This document shows positions 26,502 through 35,449 of a DNA stretch of 64,000 nt, piece by piece; the first letter of the stretch is position 1; each line of letters begins with the position of its first letter. The notes under the pieces were generated by a model. The model searched no databases. It saw only the letters and a program-made list of their open reading frames with translations, and had not been told where the DNA came from. Position numbers and translations under genes: made by a program. Source of the DNA: Bog-473 sp963719485 (lineage in GTDB: Bacteria > Actinomycetota > Acidimicrobiia > Acidimicrobiales > RAAP-2); assembly GCA_963719485.1 (NCBI GenBank), contig OY970387.1:3100001-3164000 (forward strand), in the 5' to 3' direction.

Positions 26502-27164
26502 TCAGTCCGGCTGGCAGATCTGGCACGGCTGCATGTCCGCCACGCCCCCCGCCGGCAGCACGCGCAGCTCCTCGCGGTGGTGCCCGATGACCGCGCACTC
26601 TGCCCGGTGGTACACCGTGCCCGACGACGTGGCGTAGTAGGCCGCACCTTCCACCCGGTCGCCCGTCATCGGCAACCCGGCCGCCGCACCCGTTCCGGGC
26701 AGCGCGCCACCCCACACGGAAAGCGCAATGGCCTCGAGGGCCCGCAACTGCTCCTCGTGGTGCAGCTCGGCCTGGTCGTACATGCGGTAGAGCCAGTGGC
26801 CGAAGAAGAGGAACCCGCCCAGCACCATGCAGCCCAGCCCGACGAACGAGCCGCTGACCAGGTAGGGGATCTGCTGTTGGACCACTCGGGCGTGCGCGGC
26901 CCCGTACCAGGCGATCAGGATGAAGACGACGCCGAGCGGTATCAGGATCGATCCGGCCACCACCTGCCAGCCGTTGCGCAGGTCGAGCTTCCCCTCGCGG
27001 CGGGCCTTCTCCAGGTGGCCGCTGCCCCCGGGACCACCCTCGTCACGGCGGCCCCCGTCGTCGCCCCGACCGCCTGCGGGCAGCGGGACCGCCTCGTCCA
27101 CCGTGCCGTTCGACTGCGGATCGCCGCTCGTGGTCGAGTCCACCTCGTTGTCAACGCCCAACAT
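26502..27164 (-). CDS. Membrane protein with C-terminal Cys/His zinc-knuckle-like motif
   Basis: I do not recognise a named family for this 220-residue protein. An acidic Gly-rich cytoplasmic tail of about 60 residues is followed by two membrane helices (SILIPLGVVFILIAWYGAA, LVSGSFVGLGCMVLGGFLFF). A C-terminal segment reads VYHRAECAVIGHHREEL, then DMQPCQICQPD; H, C and C-x2-C form a likely zinc site, a pattern seen at the ends of many actinobacterial small membrane proteins. ATG at 27164 overlaps the stop of the secreted protein gene, with GAAGGAGGA before it, so it is the last gene of the Liv operon. Confidence 0.6.
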   Translation of the reverse strand: MLGVDNEVDSTTSGDPQSNGTVDEAVPLPAGGRGDDGGRRDEGGPGGSGHLEKARREGKLDLRNGWQVVAGSILIPLGVVFILIAWYGAAHARVVQQQIPYLVSGSFVGLGCMVLGGFLFFGHWLYRMYDQAELHHEEQLRALEAIALSVWGGALPGTGAAAGLPMTGDRVEGAAYYATSSGTVYHRAECAVIGHHREELRVLPAGGVADMQPCQICQPD

Positions 27165-28690
27165 CACGTCCTCCTTCCGCCCGAGAACTGCCATCGGGCC
27201 AGTAGCAGCAGCGGGTAGGCCGCCAAGATGCACGCCAGCAACGCCGTCACCGTCCAGCCGATCGGTGCGGGGATGCCGTGGATGGGAAAGCTGGTCGAGG
27301 TCAGGGGAAGCGGGATGGAACCCGTCGAGCCACCGCCGCCACCCGAACCGCTGTTGCCGGTCGCGCCGAGGCTCTCGACGGATCCGGTGCCGAACGCGCC
27401 CGTATTGCCGGTCACGCCGGTGTTGCCGAGCGTCCCGAGCGACGAGGCCGCCCCGGCCGAGCTGGTCGGCGTGGCGGCGGCCGCGCCGGAGTTGCCGCTG
27501 TTGCCGCTGGCCACGCCCGATGCGTTGACGCTGGCCTGGGCCAGGCCGAACGTGATCGACGTCGTGGCCGTGTAGATCCCGGCCGGGAGGCCCACGTTGC
27601 CGAGCTGGGGCACGGGGATCGTGGGCTCACCGGGGATGAAGGGCACGTCGAACTGGTGCGAGATCGCGATCTGGAGGCCGCCCGCGTTGGCCGACGCCTT
27701 CGCGGCCTGCGAGGTGTTCTGAGGGTTGAGCAGCTGGACGCTGATGCCGTCCTGGGCCAGCGTGGCGTTCACCGTCTCCTGCAACTGTGCCGGCGTGACG
27801 CCGGCCGCGGGCGTGTCGGTCGTCGTGACGTGCACGCCCGTGTTGTCGATGTACGCCGAATCGCCGTCGACGGTCACCTGGGCCAGGTGCACCGACGAGG
27901 TGGGCGTACCGGTCGTACCGTCCGAGGTGGCGCTCGCCGTCGACGTGAGGCCCGTGACGTCGACCAGCCCCGCGATGTCGATCGACTTGACCTGTGCGGT
28001 GGACGTCGAGGTGATGGAGGCGTTGGCGAGCGAGACGGTGTTGGTCGAGCTGATGTTGCCGATGTCGAGAAGGCTCTTCGAAGCGCCCGAACCCGAGCCG
28101 CTCCCACCGCCCGCGCCGGGCAGCGAGCCCAACGCAGAGGTCACCGGAGCCGCGGCCGCGACGTTGTCCAACGCGAGATCGCTCACGGTGCCCGCCGCGG
28201 CGCCGCCGCTCGACGAGGTGTCGGCCGTGCTCGAAAAGATGCTGGGCTCCGTCGGGGTGGCCTGGCTCGGCGCCACGCCGAAGGACGCGTGGCCCGTGTA
28301 GCCCGGCGACGTCGGGTACTTGCTCTCGGCGAGCAGCTGGTCGTTCAGCGGCAGGTTCGGCGCGCCGAACTCGGTCAGCAGGCTCCCGAGCGACGCCGCG
28401 ATGTCGCCCGGGTAGTAGGGGGCGGCCACCGAGTCGACCACGGGCCCGGCGCCCACCGTGATGCGGGAGAACGGCACGTCCTCCTCAATCAGGTTCTCGT
28501 TGGGCAGCGGGACCACACCGGGGACGTTGAAGGTGAATTGGGAGCCGATGGCCAGTGCCGACGCGTTGTAACCCAAGAGCGACGTGTCGGCACCGGCGCC
28601 TCCTCCGGCACCGCCCAACGTGAAGCCCCCGGCCAGTGCCACCACGACCGGCACCGCCAGCAGCCATGGACGGATGCGCAGCACCCTCAT
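27164..28690 (-). CDS. Secreted Gly/Ser/Thr-rich protein with C-terminal membrane anchor
   Basis: I do not recognise this 508-residue protein. It has an N-terminal signal peptide (residues about 1-35, WLLAVPVVVALAGGFTLGG), a Ser/Thr/Gly/Ala-rich body with predicted beta-strand segments, a low-complexity stretch near 385-460 (repeats of the GNSG and GNTG kind), and a C-terminal helix GWTVTALLACILAAYPLLLL followed by Arg residues. So it is probably anchored with most of the chain outside. ATG at 28690 overlaps the LivF stop (ATGA) and places it in the Liv operon. It could be an accessory binding or surface protein for the transporter; that is inference. Confidence 0.6.
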   Translation of the reverse strand: MRVLRIRPWLLAVPVVVALAGGFTLGGAGGGAGADTSLLGYNASALAIGSQFTFNVPGVVPLPNENLIEEDVPFSRITVGAGPVVDSVAAPYYPGDIAASLGSLLTEFGAPNLPLNDQLLAESKYPTSPGYTGHASFGVAPSQATPTEPSIFSSTADTSSSGGAAAGTVSDLALDNVAAAAPVTSALGSLPGAGGGSGSGSGASKSLLDIGNISSTNTVSLANASITSTSTAQVKSIDIAGLVDVTGLTSTASATSDGTTGTPTSSVHLAQVTVDGDSAYIDNTGVHVTTTDTPAAGVTPAQLQETVNATLAQDGISVQLLNPQNTSQAAKASANAGGLQIAISHQFDVPFIPGEPTIPVPQLGNVGLPAGIYTATTSITFGLAQASVNASGVASGNSGNSGAAAATPTSSAGAASSLGTLGNTGVTGNTGAFGTGSVESLGATGNSGSGGGGGSTGSIPLPLTSTSFPIHGIPAPIGWTVTALLACILAAYPLLLLARWQFSGGRRT

Positions 28691-29397
28691 GCCGCACCTC
28701 CCAGATAGGCCGCGGCCAGGTTCCCGGCCCGCATGTCAGCCGGCTCGCCCACGTCGACGATCAAGCCCTTCTCCATGAGGTACACGTAATCGGCCAGGTC
28801 GAGCGCCGTCTCGACGTACTGCTCCACCAGCAGCAGGCTGGTCCCCGCCGCCGCGATGTCGCGCAAGGCGTCGAAGAGCTGACCCACCACAATCGGCGCC
28901 AGGCCCATGCTGATCTCGTCGACCATGAGCAGCCGGGGCCGCGCCATGAGCGCCCGGGCCAGTGCCAGCATCTGCTGCTCGCCTCCCGACAGACTGCCGG
29001 CGGTCTGGCGCAGGCGGGTGCCCAGGACCGGGAAGAGCCCTGTGGCCTCGCCCACCGGATCGGCCACGTCGGCGAAGGTGGAGGCCATGTCGAGGTTCTC
29101 GCGCACCGAGAGGCTGGGGAAGATGCCCCGCCCCTCGGGCACGTGCACCACACCCATGCGGGCGATCTGGTACGCCGGCATCCGCTCGATCGGCGTGCCG
29201 AAGGCCGAGATCGTCCCGTGCTCGGCCCGGACCACGCCCGAGATGGCGCGCAGCGTCGTGCTCTTGCCGGCGCCGTTCGGTCCCAGCAGCGCCACCACCG
29301 ACCCGTCGGGCACGGTGAGCGAGACGTTGCGCAGGGCGTGGACGCCCCCGTACGCGACGCGCAGGTCGCGGATGTCGAGCGCGGGCTCAGCCGACAC
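28687..29397 (-). CDS. livF: Branched-chain amino acid-type ABC transporter ATPase, LivF-like
   Basis: The 236-residue ATPase has Walker A LLGPNGAGKST, the signature SLSGGEQQMLALARAL and Walker B LLMVDEISMGLAP; GVVHVPEGRGIFPSLSVREN is diagnostic of LivF. It energises uptake together with LivG and the permease. GTG at 29397 overlaps the LivG stop region and begins the conserved domain; the open frame to 29436 is rejected. Substrate specificity in this family is set by the binding protein and includes amides, urea and aromatic compounds as well as amino acids. Confidence 0.92.
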   Translation of the reverse strand: MSAEPALDIRDLRVAYGGVHALRNVSLTVPDGSVVALLGPNGAGKSTTLRAISGVVRAEHGTISAFGTPIERMPAYQIARMGVVHVPEGRGIFPSLSVRENLDMASTFADVADPVGEATGLFPVLGTRLRQTAGSLSGGEQQMLALARALMARPRLLMVDEISMGLAPIVVGQLFDALRDIAAAGTSLLLVEQYVETALDLADYVYLMEKGLIVDVGEPADMRAGNLAAAYLGGAA

Positions 29398-30232
29398 TGG
29401 CGTCTCCCAGGTACGCGGCGCGGACCAGCTCGTCACGCCGGATCTCGTCGGGGGTGCCGTGCGCGATGACCTTGCCGAAGTCGAGCACGGTCAGCTCGCA
29501 GCAGACGTCCATCACCAGGGCCATGTCGTGCTCGACCAGAAGGATGGCCGGCGGCAGGGAGCGCTCGAGCAGGTGCGACGCCCCGCCTCCCCACGCCGTG
29601 CCCGACACCACGCTGCGCAGGACGCGGCTGAACGTGGCGGTCTCCTTGGCGTCGAGCCCCGAGCCCGGCTCGTCGAGCAGGAGCACGCGGGGGTCGGTGC
29701 ACAGCGCCCGGCCCAGCTCGACCTTGCGGCCCTGCCCGGTCGAGAGCTCGCCGGCCATCCGGTCGGCGAGCGGCCACAGCTCTAAAAGGTCCATGACCTC
29801 CTCAACGCGGCGACGGCGCTCGGCGCGCCCCCGGCCGAGGACGCCCCCGGGGTGCGACGACTCCCACGACGCCACCAGGTTGTCGTGCACCGTCATGCGG
29901 GTGAAGAGGGCCAGGCGTTGGAAGGTGCGGGCGATGCCCGCCCGGCCCCGCCGGTGCGGCGCCCAGCGCGAGATGTCGTTGCCCTCGAAGTCGACGCGCC
30001 CGCTCCGCGTCGATTGCAGGCCGGTGAGGACGTTGAACATGGTCGTCTTCCCGGCTCCGTTCGGGCCGATGAGGCCCACGATCTGCCCCGGGGGCACGCG
30101 CAGTGAGACGTTGGTGAGCGCGCTGAGGCCCCCGAACTGCACCGAGACCCGCTCGGCGGCCAAAATCGGAGGCGCGCCGGAGCGGACGCCCTCCACCGCC
30201 GGCGTGCCCGAGGCGGGGGTCACGGCGGTCAT
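29387..30232 (-). CDS. livG: Branched-chain amino acid-type ABC transporter ATPase, LivG-like
   Basis: The 281-residue ATPase has Walker A LIGPNGAGKTT, the LivG-type GIARTFQRLALFTRMTV motif, signature ELSTGQGRKVELGRAL and Walker B RVLLLDEPGSGLD. LivG proteins normally run straight from the D-loop to the H-loop. Here about 20 extra residues (VSGTAWGGGASHLLERSLP) stand between them before ILLVEHDMALVMDVC. ATG at 30232 overlaps the permease stop (ATGA) and is followed by about 25 unconserved residues before the ABC domain. Confidence 0.92.
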   Translation of the reverse strand: MTAVTPASGTPAVEGVRSGAPPILAAERVSVQFGGLSALTNVSLRVPPGQIVGLIGPNGAGKTTMFNVLTGLQSTRSGRVDFEGNDISRWAPHRRGRAGIARTFQRLALFTRMTVHDNLVASWESSHPGGVLGRGRAERRRRVEEVMDLLELWPLADRMAGELSTGQGRKVELGRALCTDPRVLLLDEPGSGLDAKETATFSRVLRSVVSGTAWGGGASHLLERSLPPAILLVEHDMALVMDVCCELTVLDFGKVIAHGTPDEIRRDELVRAAYLGDASVG

Positions 30233-32241
30233 GTCGCGCTCACCCGGGCATGGGCCTGGGCCTGGCCGGTCATCGGGGCGCGTACGGGAGCGGACGGGGG
30301 GAGGGGCAGCGACGGCGACGGCGCCCGCGGCGGGAGTGGGCGCAGCACGCTCAGCACGTGGCGGGTCTGGCGCTGGGCCAGGGCGATGGTGCCTTCGGGT
30401 TCCTGGGCCAGGCCGATGACGCCCAGCGCGATCGTCAGCGGCAGCCACTTGGTGACCTCGGTCGGGATGCCGGGGATTTGGGGGATGGCCCACACCGCGC
30501 CCGCGATGACGGCACCGGCGATGACGGAGCGCCCGCCGAGGATCACCAGCAGCAGCAGCTCGAGGGACGCGGACCACATGAAGTCCTGCGGCGTGATCGC
30601 TTGTTGCAGCGTCCCGTAGTAGGCACCACCCAGCGCGGCCACCATGGCGCACACCACGAAGACGACGATCTTGGTCACCGTGAGGTTGACCCCGAGCGTC
30701 GACGCCGCGAGGGGGGAGTCGCGCAGGATGTGCAGCCGCCGCCCCACCGGGCCCTGCCGCAGCGCGTAGGCCCCGAGAGCCACCAGGCCGAACGTGATGA
30801 GGGCGAGCTCGTAGAGCGAAGCGCTGGTGGAGAAGTGGATGCCGAGGATCTCGGGCCGCGGCACGGTGATGCCCGTCAACCCGCCGCTGACGTCGTTGCG
30901 GTTGAAGACGATGTCGTCCATCATCAGGGCGAAAGCCAGCGTGGCCAGTGCCAGGTACAGGCCGGACAGGCGGAGCGAGACCAGGCCCACGACGATGCCG
31001 AGCGGCACCGCCAGCAGCATCCCCACCACGACGGCGAAGAGGAAGTGCTGGCCGTGCGAACCCGCCAGGTGGCCGGCGGTGAACGCCCCCACGCCGACGA
31101 AGGAGAACTGGGCCAGTGAGATCTGGCCGGCCCAGCCGGTGAGCACGACCAGGGTCAGGGCGATCAGGGCGTAGATGAAGCCCTGGGTGAACGTGACGAG
31201 ATGCTGGCCGGGCACGAAGGCGGGGACGAAGAGGGCCACCACTCCGAACCCCAGCCCGACGGCCAGGTTGCGGTCGAGGCGCACACCGTGAACGGCCACC
31301 CGGGCCACCTTGGACCCGGCGCCGCTGACCGACGACCGCACCGCGCCCAGGCGTTGGGCCACCGCTCCCGACCCGGCCGACTTCAGCCGGGTGCCGTACA
31401 CGACCAGGAGCGCGAACAGCGCCAGGTAGGGGAGCGCGGCCTCCAGGTTGGCCACCGTCCCCGAGTTGGACCACTTCGACATCACGCTGACCGCGATCCC
31501 GAGACAGAGGCCCCCCAGGTACGCCGCCGGGAGACCGAACAGAATGCCCAGCACGGCCGGAGCGAAGGCGTAGATCACCACCAGCACCAGCTCGTTCACG
31601 TCGAGGCCCTGGCTCGGACTGATGAGGATGCCCACCAGGGCGGCGAAGACGCAGGAGAGGATCCAGGCCACCCGCCGCACGTTGTCGCCGTGGATGCCCA
31701 TCATGTCCGACAGGTCGGGGTTGTCGACCACGGCCCGAGTGGAGGTGCCGAAGCGGGTGCGCCGGAGCAGCGCCCACAACAACGCGGCCACCGATAGCGA
31801 CACCAACAGGGTGCCCAGCTGGTCGTGGCCGACGTGGAGGTGGGACCCCAGCTTGAACGTGGAGATGGGGAAGATGGGTTGCAGCTGATGGTCCTGCTTC
31901 CAGGTGAGCCCAGCCGCAGCCGTGAGCGCGGCCAGCACTCCCAGCGAGACGACGATGACCACCTCGGCCGAGGCGCCGCTCAGCGGGCGGAACAGCGCCT
32001 CGAGGATCACTCCCATCAGCGGCGCCACGACCAGGAACAGCACCGGCATGGCGATCCACGCCGTCAGCCCCCAGGCGTCGTGGAGCTGCCAGTAGGTGAA
32101 GGCGCAGAACATGGCGATGGCCCCGTAGGCGAAGTTGAAGACGCCGACGGTCTTGTAGGTCAGGACCATCCCGAGCGCGGCCAGCCCGTAGAGGCCACCG
32201 GTGAAGACGCCGATGACGATGAAGGGCCAGAACGCGTTCAT
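30229..32241 (-). CDS. Fused LivH-LivM permease
   Basis: The 670-residue protein combines both permease subunits of a Liv-type transporter in one chain. Residues 1-300 match LivH (FIVIGVFTGGLYGLAALGMV and the RRTRFGTSTRAVVDNPDLS coupling helix). After a linker near 310-345, residues 350-640 match LivM (GWAGQISLAQFSFVGVGAFT, and GPVGRRLHILRDSPLAAST as the second coupling helix). A Pro-rich tail ends the protein. ATG at 32241 begins the first helix; the frame upstream lies inside the binding-protein gene. The fusion fixes a 1:1 stoichiometry and is known in some actinobacteria and proteobacteria. Confidence 0.9.
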   Translation of the reverse strand: MNAFWPFIVIGVFTGGLYGLAALGMVLTYKTVGVFNFAYGAIAMFCAFTYWQLHDAWGLTAWIAMPVLFLVVAPLMGVILEALFRPLSGASAEVVIVVSLGVLAALTAAAGLTWKQDHQLQPIFPISTFKLGSHLHVGHDQLGTLLVSLSVAALLWALLRRTRFGTSTRAVVDNPDLSDMMGIHGDNVRRVAWILSCVFAALVGILISPSQGLDVNELVLVVIYAFAPAVLGILFGLPAAYLGGLCLGIAVSVMSKWSNSGTVANLEAALPYLALFALLVVYGTRLKSAGSGAVAQRLGAVRSSVSGAGSKVARVAVHGVRLDRNLAVGLGFGVVALFVPAFVPGQHLVTFTQGFIYALIALTLVVLTGWAGQISLAQFSFVGVGAFTAGHLAGSHGQHFLFAVVVGMLLAVPLGIVVGLVSLRLSGLYLALATLAFALMMDDIVFNRNDVSGGLTGITVPRPEILGIHFSTSASLYELALITFGLVALGAYALRQGPVGRRLHILRDSPLAASTLGVNLTVTKIVVFVVCAMVAALGGAYYGTLQQAITPQDFMWSASLELLLLVILGGRSVIAGAVIAGAVWAIPQIPGIPTEVTKWLPLTIALGVIGLAQEPEGTIALAQRQTRHVLSVLRPLPPRAPSPSLPLPPSAPVRAPMTGQAQAHARVSAT

Positions 32242-32245
32242 GGCA

Positions 32246-33766
32246 CTACGAGGCCTGCACGGCCTGGCCGCCGCAGAAGAGCCCGGACGCCGGCGCCTTG
32301 CGGACGAAGCTGCTCCCCTTGATCTGCACGTCGACGCCGCAGTTGTAGACACCGCGTGTGCTCGGCGTGTAACCCCCCAGGGCGCCGCCGCCCGTCCAGC
32401 CCTGCAGGGTGTCGAATTCCTTGACGAGGCTGGCCCGCGTCGGGTTGTGCCCGCTCTGCACCAGCGCGTAGATCAGCATCTGCGCCGCCTCCCAGGCCAG
32501 GAAGCCGAACCCCGACGGGGAGTCACCCGGCTCGTAGGTGGCCAGCTGCTGCTGGTACAGCTGCACCATCGGCTGCGGCTCGTTCAGGGGGATGAACGGG
32601 AGGCTGACGATCAGGCCCTGGGCGGCCGACTGGCCGGCCTGGCTGATCATGTCCGGCGTGTAGGCGTCGAAGGTGGCCGCCACGTAGCCCGGCGTGTACT
32701 GCTGCTGCTGCATGGCTTGGAGCAGCTTGGCGTTGCCCGTCACGTCCATCGTGTCGATGACGCCGTTGCACCCGTTCTGCTGCATCGACTCCACGTCGCT
32801 CTCGAGCGACGCCGACGCCGGCGAAATGGCGAAGTCGCTGTAGCAGACCGTCCCGCCCTGGGCCTGGTACACCTTCTCGAACTGCTGGGCCGCCTGCGCG
32901 CTGATGGCGATGGAGTAGGAGAGGAAAGCCATTTTGGTCGGGAAGTACCCGGCCTGCTTCGCCAGCACGTAGTTGCCGTCCGAAATGAAGTAAGGCCCGC
33001 CCGGCGGGTTCTGGTTGCAACTCCCGCCCGCCGGCGACCAGTACACGGGCTCCTCGGAGCGGTCGCAGTTGATGCCGAAGCCGATGTCGGGGATGCTGGC
33101 CGACGTCATGGCCGGGACGCCGCCGTTGTCGGCGTCGGAGGTCGAGCCGACGAAGGCCAGCACGTTGGGGATGAGGTTCTGCACGTCCGAGGCGTTGGTG
33201 GACGCGTTCTGCTGGTCGTCCTCCACGCTGAGGTTGAGCTTGCGCCCGCAGATGCCGCCCGCCGCGTTGACGGCCGAGAAGAGCGCCTGGACCGCCTGGG
33301 ACCCCTGGGGGAACGACCCCGTCAACGGGCCGGTCAGGCCGCTGACGTTGCCGAACGTGATGGACGAGGGTGTGACCCCCTTGTCCGACGCCGTGTTGCC
33401 GGTCGTCCCGGTGCAGTCACCCGCCTCGGCCGCGGCGGAGAAGTTGAAGCCCGACGACGTCGCCGAGACGGTCGACGCCGGCGCCGACGTCGCGGCCCCG
33501 GCGGCCGCTGCCGCAGGTGCGGACCCGCTCCGACCGGCGGCCGTCCTCACGGCCGGACCTCCCGACGACGCGCCCGTGCCGACGGACGCGCCCGCGGCTG
33601 CACCCGCCACCGTGGTCGTCGTCGCTCCGGCGGCCACGGCCGACCGCGCTGCATCCGTCCCGCCGTTCGAATTCGCGCCCAGGTAGGGGCCAACGCGCGC
33701 CCCGCATGAAGCCGCCACCAGGGACAACGCAACCGCCCCGAGCAGTCCCGCCGCTCTCTTCTTCAA
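32246..33766 (-). CDS. ABC transporter substrate-binding lipoprotein (Peripla_BP_6 type)
   Basis: The roughly 506-residue protein is the extracellular binding component of the Liv-type system. TTG at 33766 gives a classic lipoprotein signal, KKRAAGLLGAVALSLVAAS followed by the lipobox Cys, with GGGGGG just upstream; GTG at 33793 is the alternative start. A Ser/Thr/Ala-rich linker follows to about residue 130. Then comes the type I binding fold, with ITFGNVSGLTGPLTGSFPQG, AGGICGRKLNLSVEDD and LAFVGSTSDADNG. It is the first gene of the operon and opens from the shared promoter region with the divergent amidohydrolase. Substrate not deducible. Confidence 0.87.
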   Translation of the reverse strand: MKKRAAGLLGAVALSLVAASCGARVGPYLGANSNGGTDAARSAVAAGATTTTVAGAAAGASVGTGASSGGPAVRTAAGRSGSAPAAAAAGAATSAPASTVSATSSGFNFSAAAEAGDCTGTTGNTASDKGVTPSSITFGNVSGLTGPLTGSFPQGSQAVQALFSAVNAAGGICGRKLNLSVEDDQQNASTNASDVQNLIPNVLAFVGSTSDADNGGVPAMTSASIPDIGFGINCDRSEEPVYWSPAGGSCNQNPPGGPYFISDGNYVLAKQAGYFPTKMAFLSYSIAISAQAAQQFEKVYQAQGGTVCYSDFAISPASASLESDVESMQQNGCNGVIDTMDVTGNAKLLQAMQQQQYTPGYVAATFDAYTPDMISQAGQSAAQGLIVSLPFIPLNEPQPMVQLYQQQLATYEPGDSPSGFGFLAWEAAQMLIYALVQSGHNPTRASLVKEFDTLQGWTGGGALGGYTPSTRGVYNCGVDVQIKGSSFVRKAPASGLFCGGQAVQAS

Positions 33767-33834
33767 TCTTGCCCCCCGCGTTAAGGCATCCACCTCGGTA
33801 ACTGGCCGGGAGCGGCCCGCCTTGCGGTCCTTTC

Positions 33835-33872
33835 CCTGACGCTCGTGTCAGGCCTCAGGTACCCTGGGACTG
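33835..33872 (+). promoter_or_regulatory. Leaderless promoter with overlapping palindromic operator
   Basis: A perfect inverted repeat CCTGAC-GCTCGT-GTCAGG (33835-33852) lies between the divergent Liv operon and the amidohydrolase. Its left arm contains CTGACG, a plausible -35. TACCCT at 33860-33865 fits the TANNNT -10 with 18 bases between, and the ATG of the amidohydrolase follows seven bases later. No ribosome-binding site is visible. The layout suggests a leaderless transcript blocked by a dimeric repressor, for example of the TetR type; no regulator gene is adjacent. Confidence 0.5.
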
Positions 33873-35114
33873 ATGGCACTGCCCAGGATCATCAGCGTCG
33901 ACGACCACGTGGTCGAGCCACCGCACGTCTGGCAGACGTGGCTCCCCAAGAAGTGGCGCGACCGTGGTCCCCGGGTCGAGCGCAAGCGCTGGGGCAGCTT
34001 CACGCACCTGTCCGGCGCCAAGTACGACATGGTCGAAGACCCCGAGGGTGAGTGGGGCGACGCCTGGTACTACGACGACGAGCTCATCTACGTCCAGAAG
34101 AAGTTCGTCGCCATCCCCGAGGCCGCGGTCTCGGTGGACGACCAGGGCAATCTCCAGCTCGACCGCACCCAGATGACGATGACCGCCATCACCTACGACG
34201 ACATGCGAAAGGGCTGTTGGGACCGGGACGAGCGGGTCAAGGACCTCGCCCTCAACTACACCGACGGCTCGCTCCCGTTCCCGACGTTCCCCCGTTTCTG
34301 CGGCCAGACGTTCTACGAGGGCAACGACAAGGAGCTCGGCCTCGCCTGCGTGGAAGCGAACAACAACTGGATGATCGAGGAGTGGTGCGAGCCGACCAAC
34401 GCCGACGGCGTCACGGTCAACATCCCGCTCTGCCTGATCCCCCTCTGGGACGCCCAGCTCGCCGCTGCCGAAGCGAAGCGAGTGGCCGAGAAGGGCTGCC
34501 GGGCCATCGCCTTCAGCGAGATCCCGACCCGCCTCAAGCTCCCCTCCATCAACACCGAATACTGGGACCCCTTCTTCGAGGTCTGCAACGACTACGGCGT
34601 GACCATCTGCATGCACGTCGGCAGCAGCTCGACGAACCCGGCGGCCTCGCCCGACAGCCACCCCGGCGTCGGCCTGACGCTCGGCTTCAACAACGCCATG
34701 GCCTCGCTGGCCGACTGGCTCTTCAGCGCCAAGCTGCTCCAGTTCCCCAAGCTGAAGCTGGCCTACTCGGAGGGCCAGATCGGCTGGATCCCCTACGTGC
34801 TCGAGCGGGCCGACACGACCTGGGAGATGCACAACGCCTGGACGCACGCCAAGGACCGCATCCCGGTCCCGCCCTCCACCCAGTACTACGGCCGCATCTA
34901 CGGCTGCTTCACCGCCGACCGCCACGGCCTGCGCTCACTCGAGGAGGTCGGCGAGGACAACATCTGCTTCGAGACCGACTACCCCCACACCGACACGACG
35001 TGGCCGTACTCGGAGGCCTACATCGAGAAGCTGTGCGCCGGCCTCGACGAGCAGACGGCCTACAAGATCCTGCGCGGCAACGCCATCACGATGCTGGAGC
35101 TCGACCGGGTCTGA
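33873..35114 (+). CDS. Amidohydrolase family 2 metal-dependent hydrolase
   Basis: The 413-residue protein belongs to the Amidohydro_2 (ACMSD-like) TIM-barrel hydrolases/decarboxylases. ISVDDHVVEPPHVW at the N-terminus replaces the usual D-x-H metal motif with DDH. YGVTICMHVGSSS supplies the central His, and FETDYPHTDTTWPYSE near residue 370 the last metal-site Asp-His pair. LRGNAITMLEL is the typical C-terminal helix. Members act on amides, esters or aromatic acids, and many in this class are unassigned. It is divergent from the Liv transporter operon, so it may process the imported compound. Degenerate copies of its 3' end occur at 47002, 47913 and 52399. Confidence 0.86.
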   Translation: MALPRIISVDDHVVEPPHVWQTWLPKKWRDRGPRVERKRWGSFTHLSGAKYDMVEDPEGEWGDAWYYDDELIYVQKKFVAIPEAAVSVDDQGNLQLDRTQMTMTAITYDDMRKGCWDRDERVKDLALNYTDGSLPFPTFPRFCGQTFYEGNDKELGLACVEANNNWMIEEWCEPTNADGVTVNIPLCLIPLWDAQLAAAEAKRVAEKGCRAIAFSEIPTRLKLPSINTEYWDPFFEVCNDYGVTICMHVGSSSTNPAASPDSHPGVGLTLGFNNAMASLADWLFSAKLLQFPKLKLAYSEGQIGWIPYVLERADTTWEMHNAWTHAKDRIPVPPSTQYYGRIYGCFTADRHGLRSLEEVGEDNICFETDYPHTDTTWPYSEAYIEKLCAGLDEQTAYKILRGNAITMLELDRV

Positions 35115-35449
35115 CCGTGTCCGACCGACCACGTGTTGACGTGGAAAGCGACCACCGCCCGCTCCACTGCGTTGCGCGCGAGTGCAGCAGCAGTTCCTTG
35201 TCCAATAGCGAGTACTGGCCGTCGGATACACCTTCAGGATTGTTTGTTTGTTGATCACCCTCCTCTTCTTGCAGGCCAATCGCTGTCCCTCGCGTGACGG
35301 GAGTGTGAAGCGACGGAGAGCAACGGGAGAAAAGAAAGAATCGCCGTTGCGTGTTGTAATCGCCAGGTTTATATTCCGAAGAGATCATCCCGCGTGGGGC
35401 ATTTTGAAGTGGGGGTCACACCGGCGTGGGTTTGCGAGAGGGGGCAGCC
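35115..35449. other. Leader region of the giant RTX gene
   Basis: These 335 bases hold no protein I can support. They separate the amidohydrolase stop from the RTX start and are less GC-rich in the middle (35330-35390, including GTTTATATTCC) than their surroundings, so the RTX promoter is probably there. I compared it by eye with common cell-wall-associated riboswitches and saw no convincing match. The ribosome-binding site GAGAGGGGG is at 35432-35440. Confidence 0.4.

Noticed and set aside
30233..32059. 890-residue frame joining LivG with upstream sequence
   Set aside because: The upstream part lies in another frame of the permease gene and has shadow composition; LivG starts at the ATGA overlap at 30232.
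35115..35449. A riboswitch in the RTX leader
   Set aside because: A large leader before a surface protein gene made me look for c-di-AMP or c-di-GMP aptamers, but I found no conserved core or terminator-like expression platform.
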